Positions 53,514 through 61,972 of a DNA stretch of 64,000 nucleotides are shown here, piece by piece; the first letter of the stretch is position 1, and each line of letters begins with the position of its first letter. The stretch comes from JAHEEL01 sp963785245. Its GTDB lineage: Bacteria > Actinomycetota > Acidimicrobiia > Spongiisociales > UBA5794. The position numbers and the translations under genes were made by a program. The DNA lies in contig CAWAUO010000013.1 in the NCBI GenBank assembly GCA_963785245.1, positions 118,454-182,453 of the forward strand, in the 5' to 3' direction. Under the pieces are notes generated by a model, which ran no database searches, had not been told where the DNA came from, and saw nothing but the letters and a program-made list of their open reading frames with translations.

Positions 53514-54428
53514 CGCCCCGACCGCGGTGGTGCTTGCCGCCAGCAGACGCTGCACCGTATCGGCGACCTCAGCCGGGTGATCGGTGACATCGGACCAGGT
53601 GAATCGGACGACCCTCCACCCGTGGAGGAGCGCCTGACGATCTCGCTCACGATCTCGGGCGAAGGCATCGGGCAACTCGTGCCATCGTCTCGAATCCCAC
53701 TCGATTGCAAGACGTGCTGGCGGAAACGCCGCATCGAATCGTCGGTCCGGATCCCACGGAAGCGGGTACTCGAATCGCGGCTCGGGCAAGCCACCGAATC
53801 TCAAGACGTCGGCGCCTCGTCGCTCAAGCGGCGATCCGTTGCGGGGACCCGGCTTCCGGTCTGCAAGGATCGACCGGATCTTCTGGATTCCGGGCTTGCC
53901 GCGGCGGGCCACCTGGTCGACGACCCGTTCGACCGCCTCGACCTGGACTCGCTGATCGGCGACCGCAGACTCAAGGACCGCCGCCGCATGCCTTCGTGTC
54001 AAGAACGGGGCCAAATCCACAATCGTTCGAGGAACCGCCGTAACAGCGAGGCCCGCAACTTCGTCGATGTGATCATCTCGGAGATCGTGGCACCGATGCA
54101 CAACCACTCCCGGGAAGAAGTGGGTCGTGCGTGAATGCACGAGCACCGTCGCCTCGCCACGCCGTACCTTCGCCAGTTCGTGGATCTCGGCAGCCGTGTC
54201 GTGGGACGCGACGGCGTTCGGGAGCGTCGCCACGGCGGCTCTCACAAGGTTCATGGAACCGGACATGTCGATGATCCGATATCCGAAGCGCCCGAGCGGT
54301 CTCCACCGGCCGTCGCGCACACGCTGGTCGATCTGCCCCTTCGTGAAGCCGCAGCTTCGGACCTGATCGTGGCGCACGGCGCCACCCTGCTCCGCAGCGA
54401 TCTCTATCAAGAGCCGGTCGGGATTCAT
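53499..54428 (-). CDS. AbiEi-antitoxin-like / DUF559 nuclease-like protein
   Basis: A 309-residue protein. N-terminal winged helix (about 1-50: AEQGGAVRHDQVRSCGFTKGQIDQRVRDGRW) as in AbiEi-type antitoxins, then a middle domain (VHSRTTHFFPGVVVHRC). The C-terminus is DUF559: RRFDAAFPPARLAIEWDSRRWH with Asp, Glu and His of a Vsr-like PD-(D/E)xK core, then GWRVVRFTWSDV. Such proteins are frequent single genes in actinobacteria; function unproven. Start uncertain: ATG 54428 or 54458, neither with a clear Shine-Dalgarno; codons further upstream are repeat R1. The last 15 bases overlap another R1 copy. Both ends are thus bounded by R1 in opposite orientation. Confidence 0.75.
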   Translation of the reverse strand: MNPDRLLIEIAAEQGGAVRHDQVRSCGFTKGQIDQRVRDGRWRPLGRFGYRIIDMSGSMNLVRAAVATLPNAVASHDTAAEIHELAKVRRGEATVLVHSRTTHFFPGVVVHRCHDLRDDHIDEVAGLAVTAVPRTIVDLAPFLTRRHAAAVLESAVADQRVQVEAVERVVDQVARRGKPGIQKIRSILADRKPGPRNGSPLERRGADVLRFGGLPEPRFEYPLPWDPDRRFDAAFPPARLAIEWDSRRWHELPDAFARDRERDRQALLHGWRVVRFTWSDVTDHPAEVADTVQRLLAASTTAVGAHSAG

Positions 54429-54484
54429 CGCGACACGGTGCCACGTCTCTGGGGCCATTTCCAGAGGTCCGATCCACGATCCAT

Positions 54485-54538
54485 TCTGTGGGCTCACGGC
54501 GCCATATACGAGGTGGAGAACCCTGGGTTCGCGGCGTT
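54485..54538 (-). repeat. R1 repeat copy, reverse orientation
   Basis: GTGGGCTCACGGCGCCATAT, then ACGAGGTGGAGAACC and CTGGGTTCGCGGCGT. It is inverted relative to the copy at 53459-53513 and sits between the 5' end of the AbiEi/DUF559 gene and the 3' end of the CBS gene, touching the latter's stop codon. Confidence 0.85.
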
Positions 54539-54905
54539 AGCCTTTGCGGAGGGCCCAGAGGACGTCTCGGATATCGACGATGCCGAGGAGCTCCTCGCCG
54601 ACCGTGACCGGGAGATGCCGGTAGCCGGTCTCGAGCAGCCAATCCGCGGCCTCAGAGACACTCACCTCGGGCGGCACCGTGTCCGGAGCGTCGGTCATCC
54701 ACTCCGTGACCGGATCATCGAAGTTCGCCCGTTCGGAGACGGCACGCACGACGTCGCGATCGGTGAGGATTCCGATGACACGCCGCCCATCGACGACCGC
54801 CAGAGCGCCAATCGATCGTGAGATGAGGACGAGAGCCGCGTCACCAAGCGTCGTCTCAGGACCGACAACGTCCGATGTCCCGCTGACCAGTGCTTCGACT
54901 CGCAC
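54537..54905 (-). CDS. CBS-domain pair protein
   Basis: A 122-residue protein made only of two CBS motifs: first with SRSIGALAVVDGRRVIGILTDRDVV, second with ETGYRHLPVTVGEELLGIVDIRDVL. Stand-alone CBS pairs bind AMP, ATP or SAM and regulate partners. It lies downstream of the sigma factor gene on the same strand, 92 bp away. Partner unknown. Confidence 0.85.
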   Translation of the reverse strand: MRVEALVSGTSDVVGPETTLGDAALVLISRSIGALAVVDGRRVIGILTDRDVVRAVSERANFDDPVTEWMTDAPDTVPPEVSVSEAADWLLETGYRHLPVTVGEELLGIVDIRDVLWALRKG

Positions 54906-54981
54906 GGCGGCTCCCTTCGGCTGCTCTGCGAGTCAGGCTAGCCACCCGGGACCGGTCGATGTCGGGCGATCGTCCGGTTGA

Positions 54982-54997
54982 ACGTCCGGTCGGACGT
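54982..54997 (-). terminator. Short hairpin after the sigma factor gene
   Basis: ACGTCC / GGACGT 6-bp stem with a four-base loop, immediately after the sigma factor stop codon. Weak; a possible terminator or processing site. Confidence 0.4.
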
Positions 54998-56047
54998 CTA
55001 GACGAGGTCCTGTTCGCGGATTCCGAAGCTCGGGTGCCGGAGCCGGCACAGGGCGAGCTTCTCGAGTTGGCGGATCCGCTCGCGGGTGAGATTGAACTCG
55101 TCACCGATCTCTTCAAGCGTCCGCGGCACGCCGTCGTAGAAGCCGTAGCGAAGCGCCAGGATGCGCCCCTCCCGCTCCGGGAGACGCTCGATTGACCGGC
55201 GAAGACTGTTCGCAATGTCCATCTCCTCGGTCACGCGGACCGGATCAACAGCCTCTTCGTCCTCAATGAAGTCTCCGAGTTGTGCGCCATCCTCGCCGAT
55301 CGGCTGCTCGAGCGACACTGTATCGGCCACGCTCAACGCCAGCTCGACCTTCGTTACGTCCACGCCCGCCTCTTCAGCGATCTCTTCAGGCTTCGGATCG
55401 CGACCGAGTTCAGCCTTGAGGCTCGCCTGAGCGGCGCGTACCGCTGCCAGCGTGTCGTGCAGGTGAACGGGGATACGAACGGTGCGGGACTTGTCCGCGA
55501 TCGCCCTCGTGATGGCCTGACGAATCCACCACGTTGCGTAGGTGGAGAACTTGAAACCCTTGCGCCAGTCGAATTTCTCGACTGCACGGATCAGACCGAG
55601 GTTCCCTTCCTGAATGAGGTCGAGAAAGTCGATGCCCGACGTGTTCGCGTACCGGCGGGCGTTTGCAACGACCAGGCGGAGGTTGGCCGTGAGGAACGCG
55701 TCCTTGGCCTCCTGGCCCCTTCGGGCCTGGCGGCGGAGGGCAATCTGTTCGGCTCGGCCCTGATGATCACCTGCGTCGAGACGGTCCTGAGCGGTCTGCC
55801 CGGCCTCGATCTTCTGGGCGTAGTCGACTTCCTTCTCGGCCGTCAGAAGCTCGTACTCACCGATTGCGGTGAGGTACTGACTGACCAGGTCGGTGGTCAA
55901 ACGGCCCCGATCGTCGGTGAGTTTGCTCCGATCCCGATCGCGGCGGGTGCGGGTCAGCGTATCGCGGTCGACCCGCTCTTTCGCTTCCTCGCGTTCTCTC
56001 GCCGCGCGGTTCAGGACGGCTTTGCTCGGATTCGAGCCATTTGTCAT
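54998..56047 (-). CDS. Primary-type sigma-70 factor (RpoD/SigA/HrdB family)
   Basis: A 349-residue sigma factor directing RNA polymerase to -10/-35 promoters. Region 1.2 (DLVSQYLTAIGEYELLTAEKE), region 2 with LIQEGNLGLIRAVEKFDWRK and GFKFSTYATWWIRQAITRAI (core binding and -10 recognition), region 3 (VHLHDTLAAVRAAQ) and region 4.2 TLEEIGDEFNLTRERIRQLE. No acidic region 1.1 domain is present, so it may be a group 2 paralogue rather than the housekeeping factor. ATG 56047 has GGAGG eight bases upstream; ATG 56107 is less likely. Confidence 0.9.
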   Translation of the reverse strand: MTNGSNPSKAVLNRAAREREEAKERVDRDTLTRTRRDRDRSKLTDDRGRLTTDLVSQYLTAIGEYELLTAEKEVDYAQKIEAGQTAQDRLDAGDHQGRAEQIALRRQARRGQEAKDAFLTANLRLVVANARRYANTSGIDFLDLIQEGNLGLIRAVEKFDWRKGFKFSTYATWWIRQAITRAIADKSRTVRIPVHLHDTLAAVRAAQASLKAELGRDPKPEEIAEEAGVDVTKVELALSVADTVSLEQPIGEDGAQLGDFIEDEEAVDPVRVTEEMDIANSLRRSIERLPEREGRILALRYGFYDGVPRTLEEIGDEFNLTRERIRQLEKLALCRLRHPSFGIREQDLV

Positions 56048-56240
56048 CGAGTGATCCTCCACCAACGTCAAGCACTCCACCCGTTCCCTCTTCGTAGGTC
56101 GCGCCACAAAGCAGGAAACAATTCAATATCACACATCCGGACCGATTTGTGAACCCTGAATGTTTCGGGGGTCCAACGGCACCGGGCGGCGAATCGACTC
56201 ACTGTGCGCAGGGTACGGAGCAACGGCGCCTAGCGCGACG

Positions 56241-56819
56241 TCAACGATCGAACTGCTCGCAGTGCTGTCGGAGGCGGTCGATCCGTGGCCCGGATCGCTC
56301 CCGGTCTGCGTCCCTCAGTTGCTCGCACCGTCCCGACAGATCGCCCGGCGAGCGTATCGTTCGAGGCAGTCTCGGATGATCGGAATCCCGGGGGCGGTCG
56401 TCCCATCCAAATCGCAGGACCTCCGCCTCCTCAAACTCGTCGAACGGATCGGTGAGCGCTGTGAAACCGTCGGAGAGGGTCCGGCCGAGAAAGGCGCCGA
56501 ACACGTCGGGAGCAATACTGGCGCAAGCATCCGCTGCCTCGCTCCACACTGCCTGATCGACCTCACCTTCGACCAGAGAGCCGGGGACGAGAACGGCGAA
56601 CCCGCCGTTTCGACCGATCTCGACGCGGGGCACATCCGCTCCCTGGTCGATGAGACACGCCGTGTAGGCGTCGAGTTCCCGGATCAGCATCGGAGCCTTC
56701 GCCCGCTGCTCCTCCAACACGGCGAACGTAATGCCGACGACGAGGAGCAGCCCGAGACCAAGGCCGACCAGGGCCGCCGGGACCACCCAATCGCCCATGC
56801 CCGTTTGTCGCTCGCTCAT
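56241..56819 (-). CDS. Membrane-anchored hypothetical protein, possible frameshift in a C-run
   Basis: A 192-residue frame. One helix at about 12-34 (VPAALVGLGLGLLLVVGITFAVL) and then a soluble domain with CLIDQGADVPRV and SEAADACASIAPDVFG. The C-terminal 50 residues (after FGWDDRP) are Arg/Asp-rich and use rare codons. Removing one C from the CCCCC/GGGGG run near 56388-56394 gives PGIPIIRDCLERYARRAICR and a stop at 56315, a more natural end with a second Cys pair. Function unknown. Confidence 0.6.
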   Translation of the reverse strand: MSERQTGMGDWVVPAALVGLGLGLLLVVGITFAVLEEQRAKAPMLIRELDAYTACLIDQGADVPRVEIGRNGGFAVLVPGSLVEGEVDQAVWSEAADACASIAPDVFGAFLGRTLSDGFTALTDPFDEFEEAEVLRFGWDDRPRDSDHPRLPRTIRSPGDLSGRCEQLRDADRERSGPRIDRLRQHCEQFDR

Positions 56820-57003
56820 GCCGTCTCCTCACGCTGCTGTCGGTCGACGCCAACCAAGGCACGGCGTCGGCCCACGGGCTGCGCCGACGTTCCGTGGGTG
56901 GGACCCACCGTGCCCTACCATCACCGTAGCGCCACAGCGCGCGGCGGTGCCCGCGACCCCGAAATCCTCGGATTCCTGAGGTGCGTCCGTATCCTCACCA
57001 ACC

Positions 57004-58092
57004 ATGTCGACCTCGACCCACCTCCCGCTCTGTGTGTACTGCGGAACCGCACGACCGGCCGATCAGACGCGCTGTCCCCAATGCGGCCGCCCCTGGATCG
57101 ACGTTCGTGTAGGCGGGACCACCGAAGCCGGCGATCGATCCCGTGTCCCTGCGATGGCAGGAGCGGCAGTCTCCGCAACGGCCGTCGGTGTCGACAAGAC
57201 CGCAACCGACGGTCCTCCGGTTCCCAATACCCAGGTACTCGACGACGCCGATGATTCCGCGGATGGCGCAACTCCCCCGCCACCGGAGACGAGGACCGAC
57301 TCCGGGGATGTCCCTCCACCGTCTGTGACCGATGATGGTTCCGGCGACGGTTCGAGTCAGCGATTCGTTTGGCTGATTCCGGCGCTCATCGCAGCGGCCG
57401 CGGTCATTGTGGTGGCCCTGTTCGGCTTCGGTCTTCTCGATGACTCCGAACCGACAGCGGCCCCCGCTCCTACGACGCTCCCTGCCCCGACCACCACGGT
57501 GTCCACCACGACGACCCAGGCGCCGACGACCACCGCCGCTCCGAGCACGACGACCACCACCACGACCATCCCCGCTCCCGCCTCAATCCCGCCGGTTGGC
57601 GATGCCATTTCGATGTCGGCATTGACGCTGAAGACCGGGGGGATCGGTCCGATCCTGCTTGGTGAGCCGGCGGCCGATTCGATCGGTCGACTCGTCGCGA
57701 GCCTTGGCCGTCCGGAGGAGATCGGTATTGCTGGCGAGGAATTGGGTCTGTGCGCCGGAGAGCAGGGTCGTTTCGTGCGTTGGGCGGGCCTCACGGCCGT
57801 CGTGTCGGGCTCGCTCGACGATGGGACATTCGCCGGCTACCGCTACCTGGACCAGGCGGTTCCGACGATGCACCTCGACTTCTCCACCCCGTCGGGCCTG
57901 CGCGTCGGGGACTCGGTGGCGTCGCTCAACGAGATCTACTCGGCGTATCAGGTGGACTATGTCAACGACGGCGGGGTCAGCGTCTTCCGCCTGTCGGACG
58001 CGGATGGCCTCCTGCTGTGGGGTCCGTTATCGTCGGTTGAACCGACCGGCCGCGTTCAGGGAATCCACTCCCCCGATGCGTGTACTTCCTAG
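57004..58092 (+). CDS. Zinc-ribbon membrane protein with Thr-rich linker and surface domain
   Basis: A 362-residue protein. N-terminal zinc ribbon Cys10-x2-Cys13-x10-Cys24-x2-Cys27, a disordered acidic stretch to about 118, one helix at about 121-143 (LIPALIAAAAVIVVALFGFGLL), a Thr/Pro-rich wall-spanning linker (about 148-195) and an extracytoplasmic domain of about 160 residues with two Cys. That last domain (LLLGEPAADSIGRLVASLG, LLLWGPLSSVEPTGRVQGIHSP) is clearly related to the one in the gene at 60311. The zinc ribbon would be inside the cell. It precedes the kinase-like/LCP fusion, 60 bp away. Confidence 0.75.
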   Translation: MSTSTHLPLCVYCGTARPADQTRCPQCGRPWIDVRVGGTTEAGDRSRVPAMAGAAVSATAVGVDKTATDGPPVPNTQVLDDADDSADGATPPPPETRTDSGDVPPPSVTDDGSGDGSSQRFVWLIPALIAAAAVIVVALFGFGLLDDSEPTAAPAPTTLPAPTTTVSTTTTQAPTTTAAPSTTTTTTTIPAPASIPPVGDAISMSALTLKTGGIGPILLGEPAADSIGRLVASLGRPEEIGIAGEELGLCAGEQGRFVRWAGLTAVVSGSLDDGTFAGYRYLDQAVPTMHLDFSTPSGLRVGDSVASLNEIYSAYQVDYVNDGGVSVFRLSDADGLLLWGPLSSVEPTGRVQGIHSPDACTS

Positions 58093-58152
58093 GGCCGATA
58101 GCCGAGCCTCAAAGTAGCATTGCGGGGGACACATCCAACGACGAGGGCTTGA

Positions 58153-60102
58153 GTGAATTCCGCAGATACATCATTAGTGCGTCGCGTGTTCTCGACCGCG
58201 AATGTCATGTCGGTCTCCTCCGGTGTCATCGTGTTCATCCTCGGTCTTCTTGCTTGGAACACCAACCGCGGCGTGCTCTGGGCGACCGTCGCAGCAGCCG
58301 TGGTCACGGGCGTGGTCTGGCTCATGTGGTGGAAGGTCGCCGGTCCGACGGACCTCGAACGACTCCTCGGCTCACCGTGCCTTGGGTCGATTCCCAACGA
58401 TGATTCCGGTCCCGCACCGACGCTGACGGACACGTCGTCGCCGTCCAGCATGGCCTACCGGAACCTGCTCTCGGCAATCGAGGGTCAGACCAACGGTCAA
58501 GTGCTGCTTGTCTCGTCTCCGGCACCCGGCCAGGGAGCGTCGACCGTGGCCCTCAACCTCGCCATCTCCGGGACCCAGCGAGGCAGGCGCATTGCCCTGA
58601 TCGATGGCGACATCGACGGCAACGGCGTCTCTCGCTTCCTGTCGACCGGCGCCGTACCCGGACTCACGGACATTGCGGATGGCTCGGCGACGCTTGCGGA
58701 CGCATCGCGACTCTGGAGCATTGGCCCTGGCTCGGCGTTGCCGATTGTGCCCTCCGGATCGTCCAGCGATCCCTCAGAGGTGGCGTTTTCGGGGTTGGGT
58801 CTTGCCGAGTCGATCGATCAGATCGCTGAACGCGCCGACGCGATCCTCATCGACGCTCCCCCTGTTGCCTGGGACGGGGCAGCGTCATCCATCGCCGCGC
58901 ATGTCGACGGCACCGTCCTCGTGACGACCGACGCCGCCACGGGTTCGAGCATTGCCGACGCCCGTGACCGGCTCGCCGAAGCCGGAGCGCCGGTGATTGG
59001 CTACGTCGTGAATCGCTCCGCACCGACGTCGTTCTGGCGCCACCCGCTCGTCAGAATGTCGAAACGGATCGCCGGAACGTTTGTCGCGATCGCCTTGGTG
59101 TACTCGGCATTCACCGCCTCCCAGATCTACGGTTCCTGGTCGACCGTTGAACGGGAGGCGCTCGCCACCGCAGAGGCAGGCGTCGCGCTCCCGTCGACAA
59201 CGCTCCCGCCGGTCTCCGATGTGGTTGAGGACGAGGACCCAGACGTGAAGCCCATCGAAGAGGTCGTTGTCGCCGCCCCGACGATCGAGGGCGCCTACCG
59301 CTCCTTCCTCATCATCGGCAACGACACGGCCGCGGATCTCGCCGATGTCATCCTCCTCACAGTGCTTCCCGCGGACGACGACCTCGCTCCATTCATGGTC
59401 TCGCTACCGCGCGATCTCTACGTGCCGAATCGCTGCACGAACGGCTACGGGCGGATCAACGCGACCTACCGGGACTGCGGCGATGTCAACGCGCCGACCA
59501 TGCTGTCGCTCGCCGTCGAGGACTTCACAGGGATCAAGGTCGACAATTTCGCCATCTTCGATTTCGAGGGCTTCGAGCAGATCATCGACGGGGTCGGAGG
59601 CGTTGAGCTCTGTTCGGAGTATCCGCTGCGCGATGCGAAGGCTTTCCTCGACTTCCCTGGGGGCTGCGTGAATGCCGACGGAGCCACGGCCCTCGCGTGG
59701 GTCCGGTCTCGACACACACAGCAACTCGTCAACGGAAACTGGAGGTCGGTCCCCGGTGCAGGAGATCTCCTGAGGAATCAGCGCCAACAGGAGGTGCTCC
59801 TGTTGCTCGCCGAGAAGCTTCGTACATTCGACTCGCCCACCGATTTGTCGAGCAAGATCAAGGAACTCTCGAATGCCTTCGTCGTCGACGATGGACTCGG
59901 CATCGGCGACACGTTGTCGCTGGCCTGGAACGTCCGCTCAATCGACGTAGCGACCATCCAGCGTCTGGTTGTCCCGGTGCAGTTTGGCCGAACCACCAAG
60001 GGTCAGTCGATCCTCAGGGCCACGCAACCGTTCGACGAAGTCCTCGTCGAGTTCTACCCAACACTCTTCGCGGACGAAGCAGCAGCGGGCCCATTTTCCT
60101 AG
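58153..60102 (+). CDS. Fusion of CpsD-like (BY-kinase/ParA-type) domain and LytR-CpsA-Psr phosphotransferase
   Basis: A 649-residue protein from GTG 58153 (GAGGG six bases upstream). Two helices (about 22-36, 41-60) are followed by a cytoplasmic CpsD-like domain, residues about 95-290: SSPAPGQGAST in the Walker A place, IALIDGDIDG (Walker A') and AILIDAPPV (Walker B). Ala129 replaces the Walker A Lys, so phosphoryl transfer is doubtful. A third helix (about 306-324) leads outside to an LCP domain (about 385-560): DVILLTVLP, SLPRDLYVPN, GYGRINATY, DFEGFEQIIDGVGGVE, WVRSRH and DLLRNQRQQEVLLLL. The catalytic Asp and Arg residues of LCP enzymes are present. It would attach a glycan or teichoic-type polymer to the wall. 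Confidence 0.8.
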   Translation: MNSADTSLVRRVFSTANVMSVSSGVIVFILGLLAWNTNRGVLWATVAAAVVTGVVWLMWWKVAGPTDLERLLGSPCLGSIPNDDSGPAPTLTDTSSPSSMAYRNLLSAIEGQTNGQVLLVSSPAPGQGASTVALNLAISGTQRGRRIALIDGDIDGNGVSRFLSTGAVPGLTDIADGSATLADASRLWSIGPGSALPIVPSGSSSDPSEVAFSGLGLAESIDQIAERADAILIDAPPVAWDGAASSIAAHVDGTVLVTTDAATGSSIADARDRLAEAGAPVIGYVVNRSAPTSFWRHPLVRMSKRIAGTFVAIALVYSAFTASQIYGSWSTVEREALATAEAGVALPSTTLPPVSDVVEDEDPDVKPIEEVVVAAPTIEGAYRSFLIIGNDTAADLADVILLTVLPADDDLAPFMVSLPRDLYVPNRCTNGYGRINATYRDCGDVNAPTMLSLAVEDFTGIKVDNFAIFDFEGFEQIIDGVGGVELCSEYPLRDAKAFLDFPGGCVNADGATALAWVRSRHTQQLVNGNWRSVPGAGDLLRNQRQQEVLLLLAEKLRTFDSPTDLSSKIKELSNAFVVDDGLGIGDTLSLAWNVRSIDVATIQRLVVPVQFGRTTKGQSILRATQPFDEVLVEFYPTLFADEAAAGPFS

Positions 60103-60310
60103 TCTGTTCTTGGTATAACGGCGTGATGACGTCGGTGACGTCGGTGACGAATGAGGCAAATGAACCGCACCTATCGCTCTGCAACCCGACCTGCCGAGCG
60201 TTGCGAAACCCTGACCTTTCGTGATCAGAGACCCGATTTGGTGGCATAGCTCACGGGATCGCGTCGGCTGCCATAGAATGGGCGCCAATCGCTTGGAGGA
60301 TCGAAACGAA

Positions 60311-61207
60311 GTGAGTGACCCACAGGACCCCTACGGCAATCCGCCGGGATGGACCGACCCGTACGCCGATCTGACCGACATCTCAGGCAGCGACCCGATT
60401 CCTCCGCTCGAAGACCCCACGGTCCCGCCGGCCACACCTCCTGGTTCCCCGCTCTTGACCGGTCTCGTAGTCGGACTGTTGCTGATCGCGCTCTCGGTTG
60501 CCGTGTTCCAGCTCCTCAAGTCTGATGACGCGACCGCGACGGGTGAGACGACAACGACCACGGTCGCCGGTGAGGGCTCGGAAACCACCGTCCCCGCCGA
60601 CGGGTCGTCCACGACGACCACCGTTGCAACCTCCACACCGCCGTCCGATCCGTACCCGCCGGTCGGAACCCCGATCGAGGTGGAGAAGCTGAAGCTGAAG
60701 AGTGACCGGATCGGTATTCAGATCAACGACGTTCCGGATCTCGCATTCGGCGACTCGGCGGACATCTCGATAGGTCGCCTGGCTTCGAGCTTTGGGGAAG
60801 CCGATGAGGACACCGGATGGCAGGTCTCCGTTGCTCAATGGGGTGTGTGCACGGGCGAACTTGAGCGCATCGTTCGCTTCGGCCCGTTCGCTGCGATCGT
60901 GACAACTGACGGCTCCACCGAAGTCTTCAATGGCTATCGCCAGGATCTCAGCTTTGGCAACCTCGACTCGGACGCCGCTGAACTCACGACCCTGAGCGGG
61001 TTGAAGGCCGGAGACACGGTGGAGCAACTCCAGCAGATCTACAGGACGGAAGACGTGCAGTTCTCAACAGACCCCGACCTCGGGGACATCTTCGAATTGC
61101 GCGGCTCAGAGTCCGGCGCCCTGCTCCTGTGGGGTCCGGTAGGTGGGACCGATCCGAGTTCTCGCGTAGTGGGTATCTACGCACCCGATGTGTGCGGTCG
61201 AAGCTGA
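60311..61207 (+). CDS. Membrane protein with Thr-rich linker and surface domain, paralogue of the 57004 gene product
   Basis: A 298-residue protein from GTG 60311 (GGAGG 11 bases upstream). Pro-rich N-terminus (about 1-46), one helix (about 48-67), a Thr/Ser linker (about 75-112) and an extracytoplasmic domain that shares its plan with the 57004 protein: IGIQINDVPDLAFGDSADIS, IGRLASSFGEAD, two Cys, LSGLKAGDTVEQLQQIYR and LLLWGPVGGTDPSSRVVGIY. The zinc ribbon is missing. It follows the kinase/LCP gene after 208 bp. Confidence 0.75.
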   Translation: MSDPQDPYGNPPGWTDPYADLTDISGSDPIPPLEDPTVPPATPPGSPLLTGLVVGLLLIALSVAVFQLLKSDDATATGETTTTTVAGEGSETTVPADGSSTTTTVATSTPPSDPYPPVGTPIEVEKLKLKSDRIGIQINDVPDLAFGDSADISIGRLASSFGEADEDTGWQVSVAQWGVCTGELERIVRFGPFAAIVTTDGSTEVFNGYRQDLSFGNLDSDAAELTTLSGLKAGDTVEQLQQIYRTEDVQFSTDPDLGDIFELRGSESGALLLWGPVGGTDPSSRVVGIYAPDVCGRS

Positions 61208-61249
61208 ACCAACCAGCCTTGACGAGACCCAGCCGCTAGCATCGCCGTC

Positions 61250-61972
61250 GTGACGACCCGCAATCCTGTTGTTCCGTATTTCGTCGGCTCCGTTGCTGGC
61301 TTCTCCGTCGCCGTAGCGCTGCTCGGCGTGGTTGTGGGAGCGACCTCGATCACAACGGTTTCGATCGGATCTGCCGCCACCGGAAACGTGCTCCCCGAGT
61401 TGAGCGCCACCGGTTCGCTCATCGGCCTGCTCGTCTTCTTCGCCGGCGCGATTGGGGGCCTCCTGGTCAGCGCCGCCACCTATGCCGTCGGGAGAGCCCA
61501 GGACCCGGACACCCCGCGGTTCTCCTTCCCGGTGGTAGCGCCGATTGGGATTCTCCTGCCGGCCGCCGTCTCGTTCGCCGTCGTCAGCCTCGGGCTGTCG
61601 GCGTTCGGCACGTCGCTGAACGGTGTCGTTGCCGTGCCCGTGACCGAGTTCGTCGTCGTGGCCGCCATCGCGGGCCTCATCGCAGGCGCGGTCACGGTCC
61701 CGATTGTCGATGGGCTCTCCCGTCAGTCCTCGATCGGTGACGCCAACGAGGCGACGCCGCCGTCAAGCGAAGCGTTCTGGTCGGACTTCGGCCGGGCGAT
61801 CGGCATCCCAGCGGTGGCCATCGCCGGCGGCGCCCTCCTCGCGGTTGGCCTCGCCCAGGTGCTGCTGAACGCCGATTCCACGGCTGTGGTCGTCTCGGTG
61901 TTCGCCGTCGTCGCCGCCGTCATCCTCGGCGGAACGACGCTGCTGGCGCTCCGGCCGTGGGACCGGGACTAG
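61250..61972 (+). CDS. Polytopic membrane protein of unknown function
   Basis: A 240-residue protein of six or seven hydrophobic helices in two halves (about 8-95 and 115-235), with a polar middle loop (SRQSSIGDANEATPPSSEAF). GTG 61250 is the first start after the upstream gene. No transport or enzyme motif recognised. It ends at the R2 inverted repeat, convergent with ctaG. Confidence 0.7.
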   Translation: MTTRNPVVPYFVGSVAGFSVAVALLGVVVGATSITTVSIGSAATGNVLPELSATGSLIGLLVFFAGAIGGLLVSAATYAVGRAQDPDTPRFSFPVVAPIGILLPAAVSFAVVSLGLSAFGTSLNGVVAVPVTEFVVVAAIAGLIAGAVTVPIVDGLSRQSSIGDANEATPPSSEAFWSDFGRAIGIPAVAIAGGALLAVGLAQVLLNADSTAVVVSVFAVVAAVILGGTTLLALRPWDRD

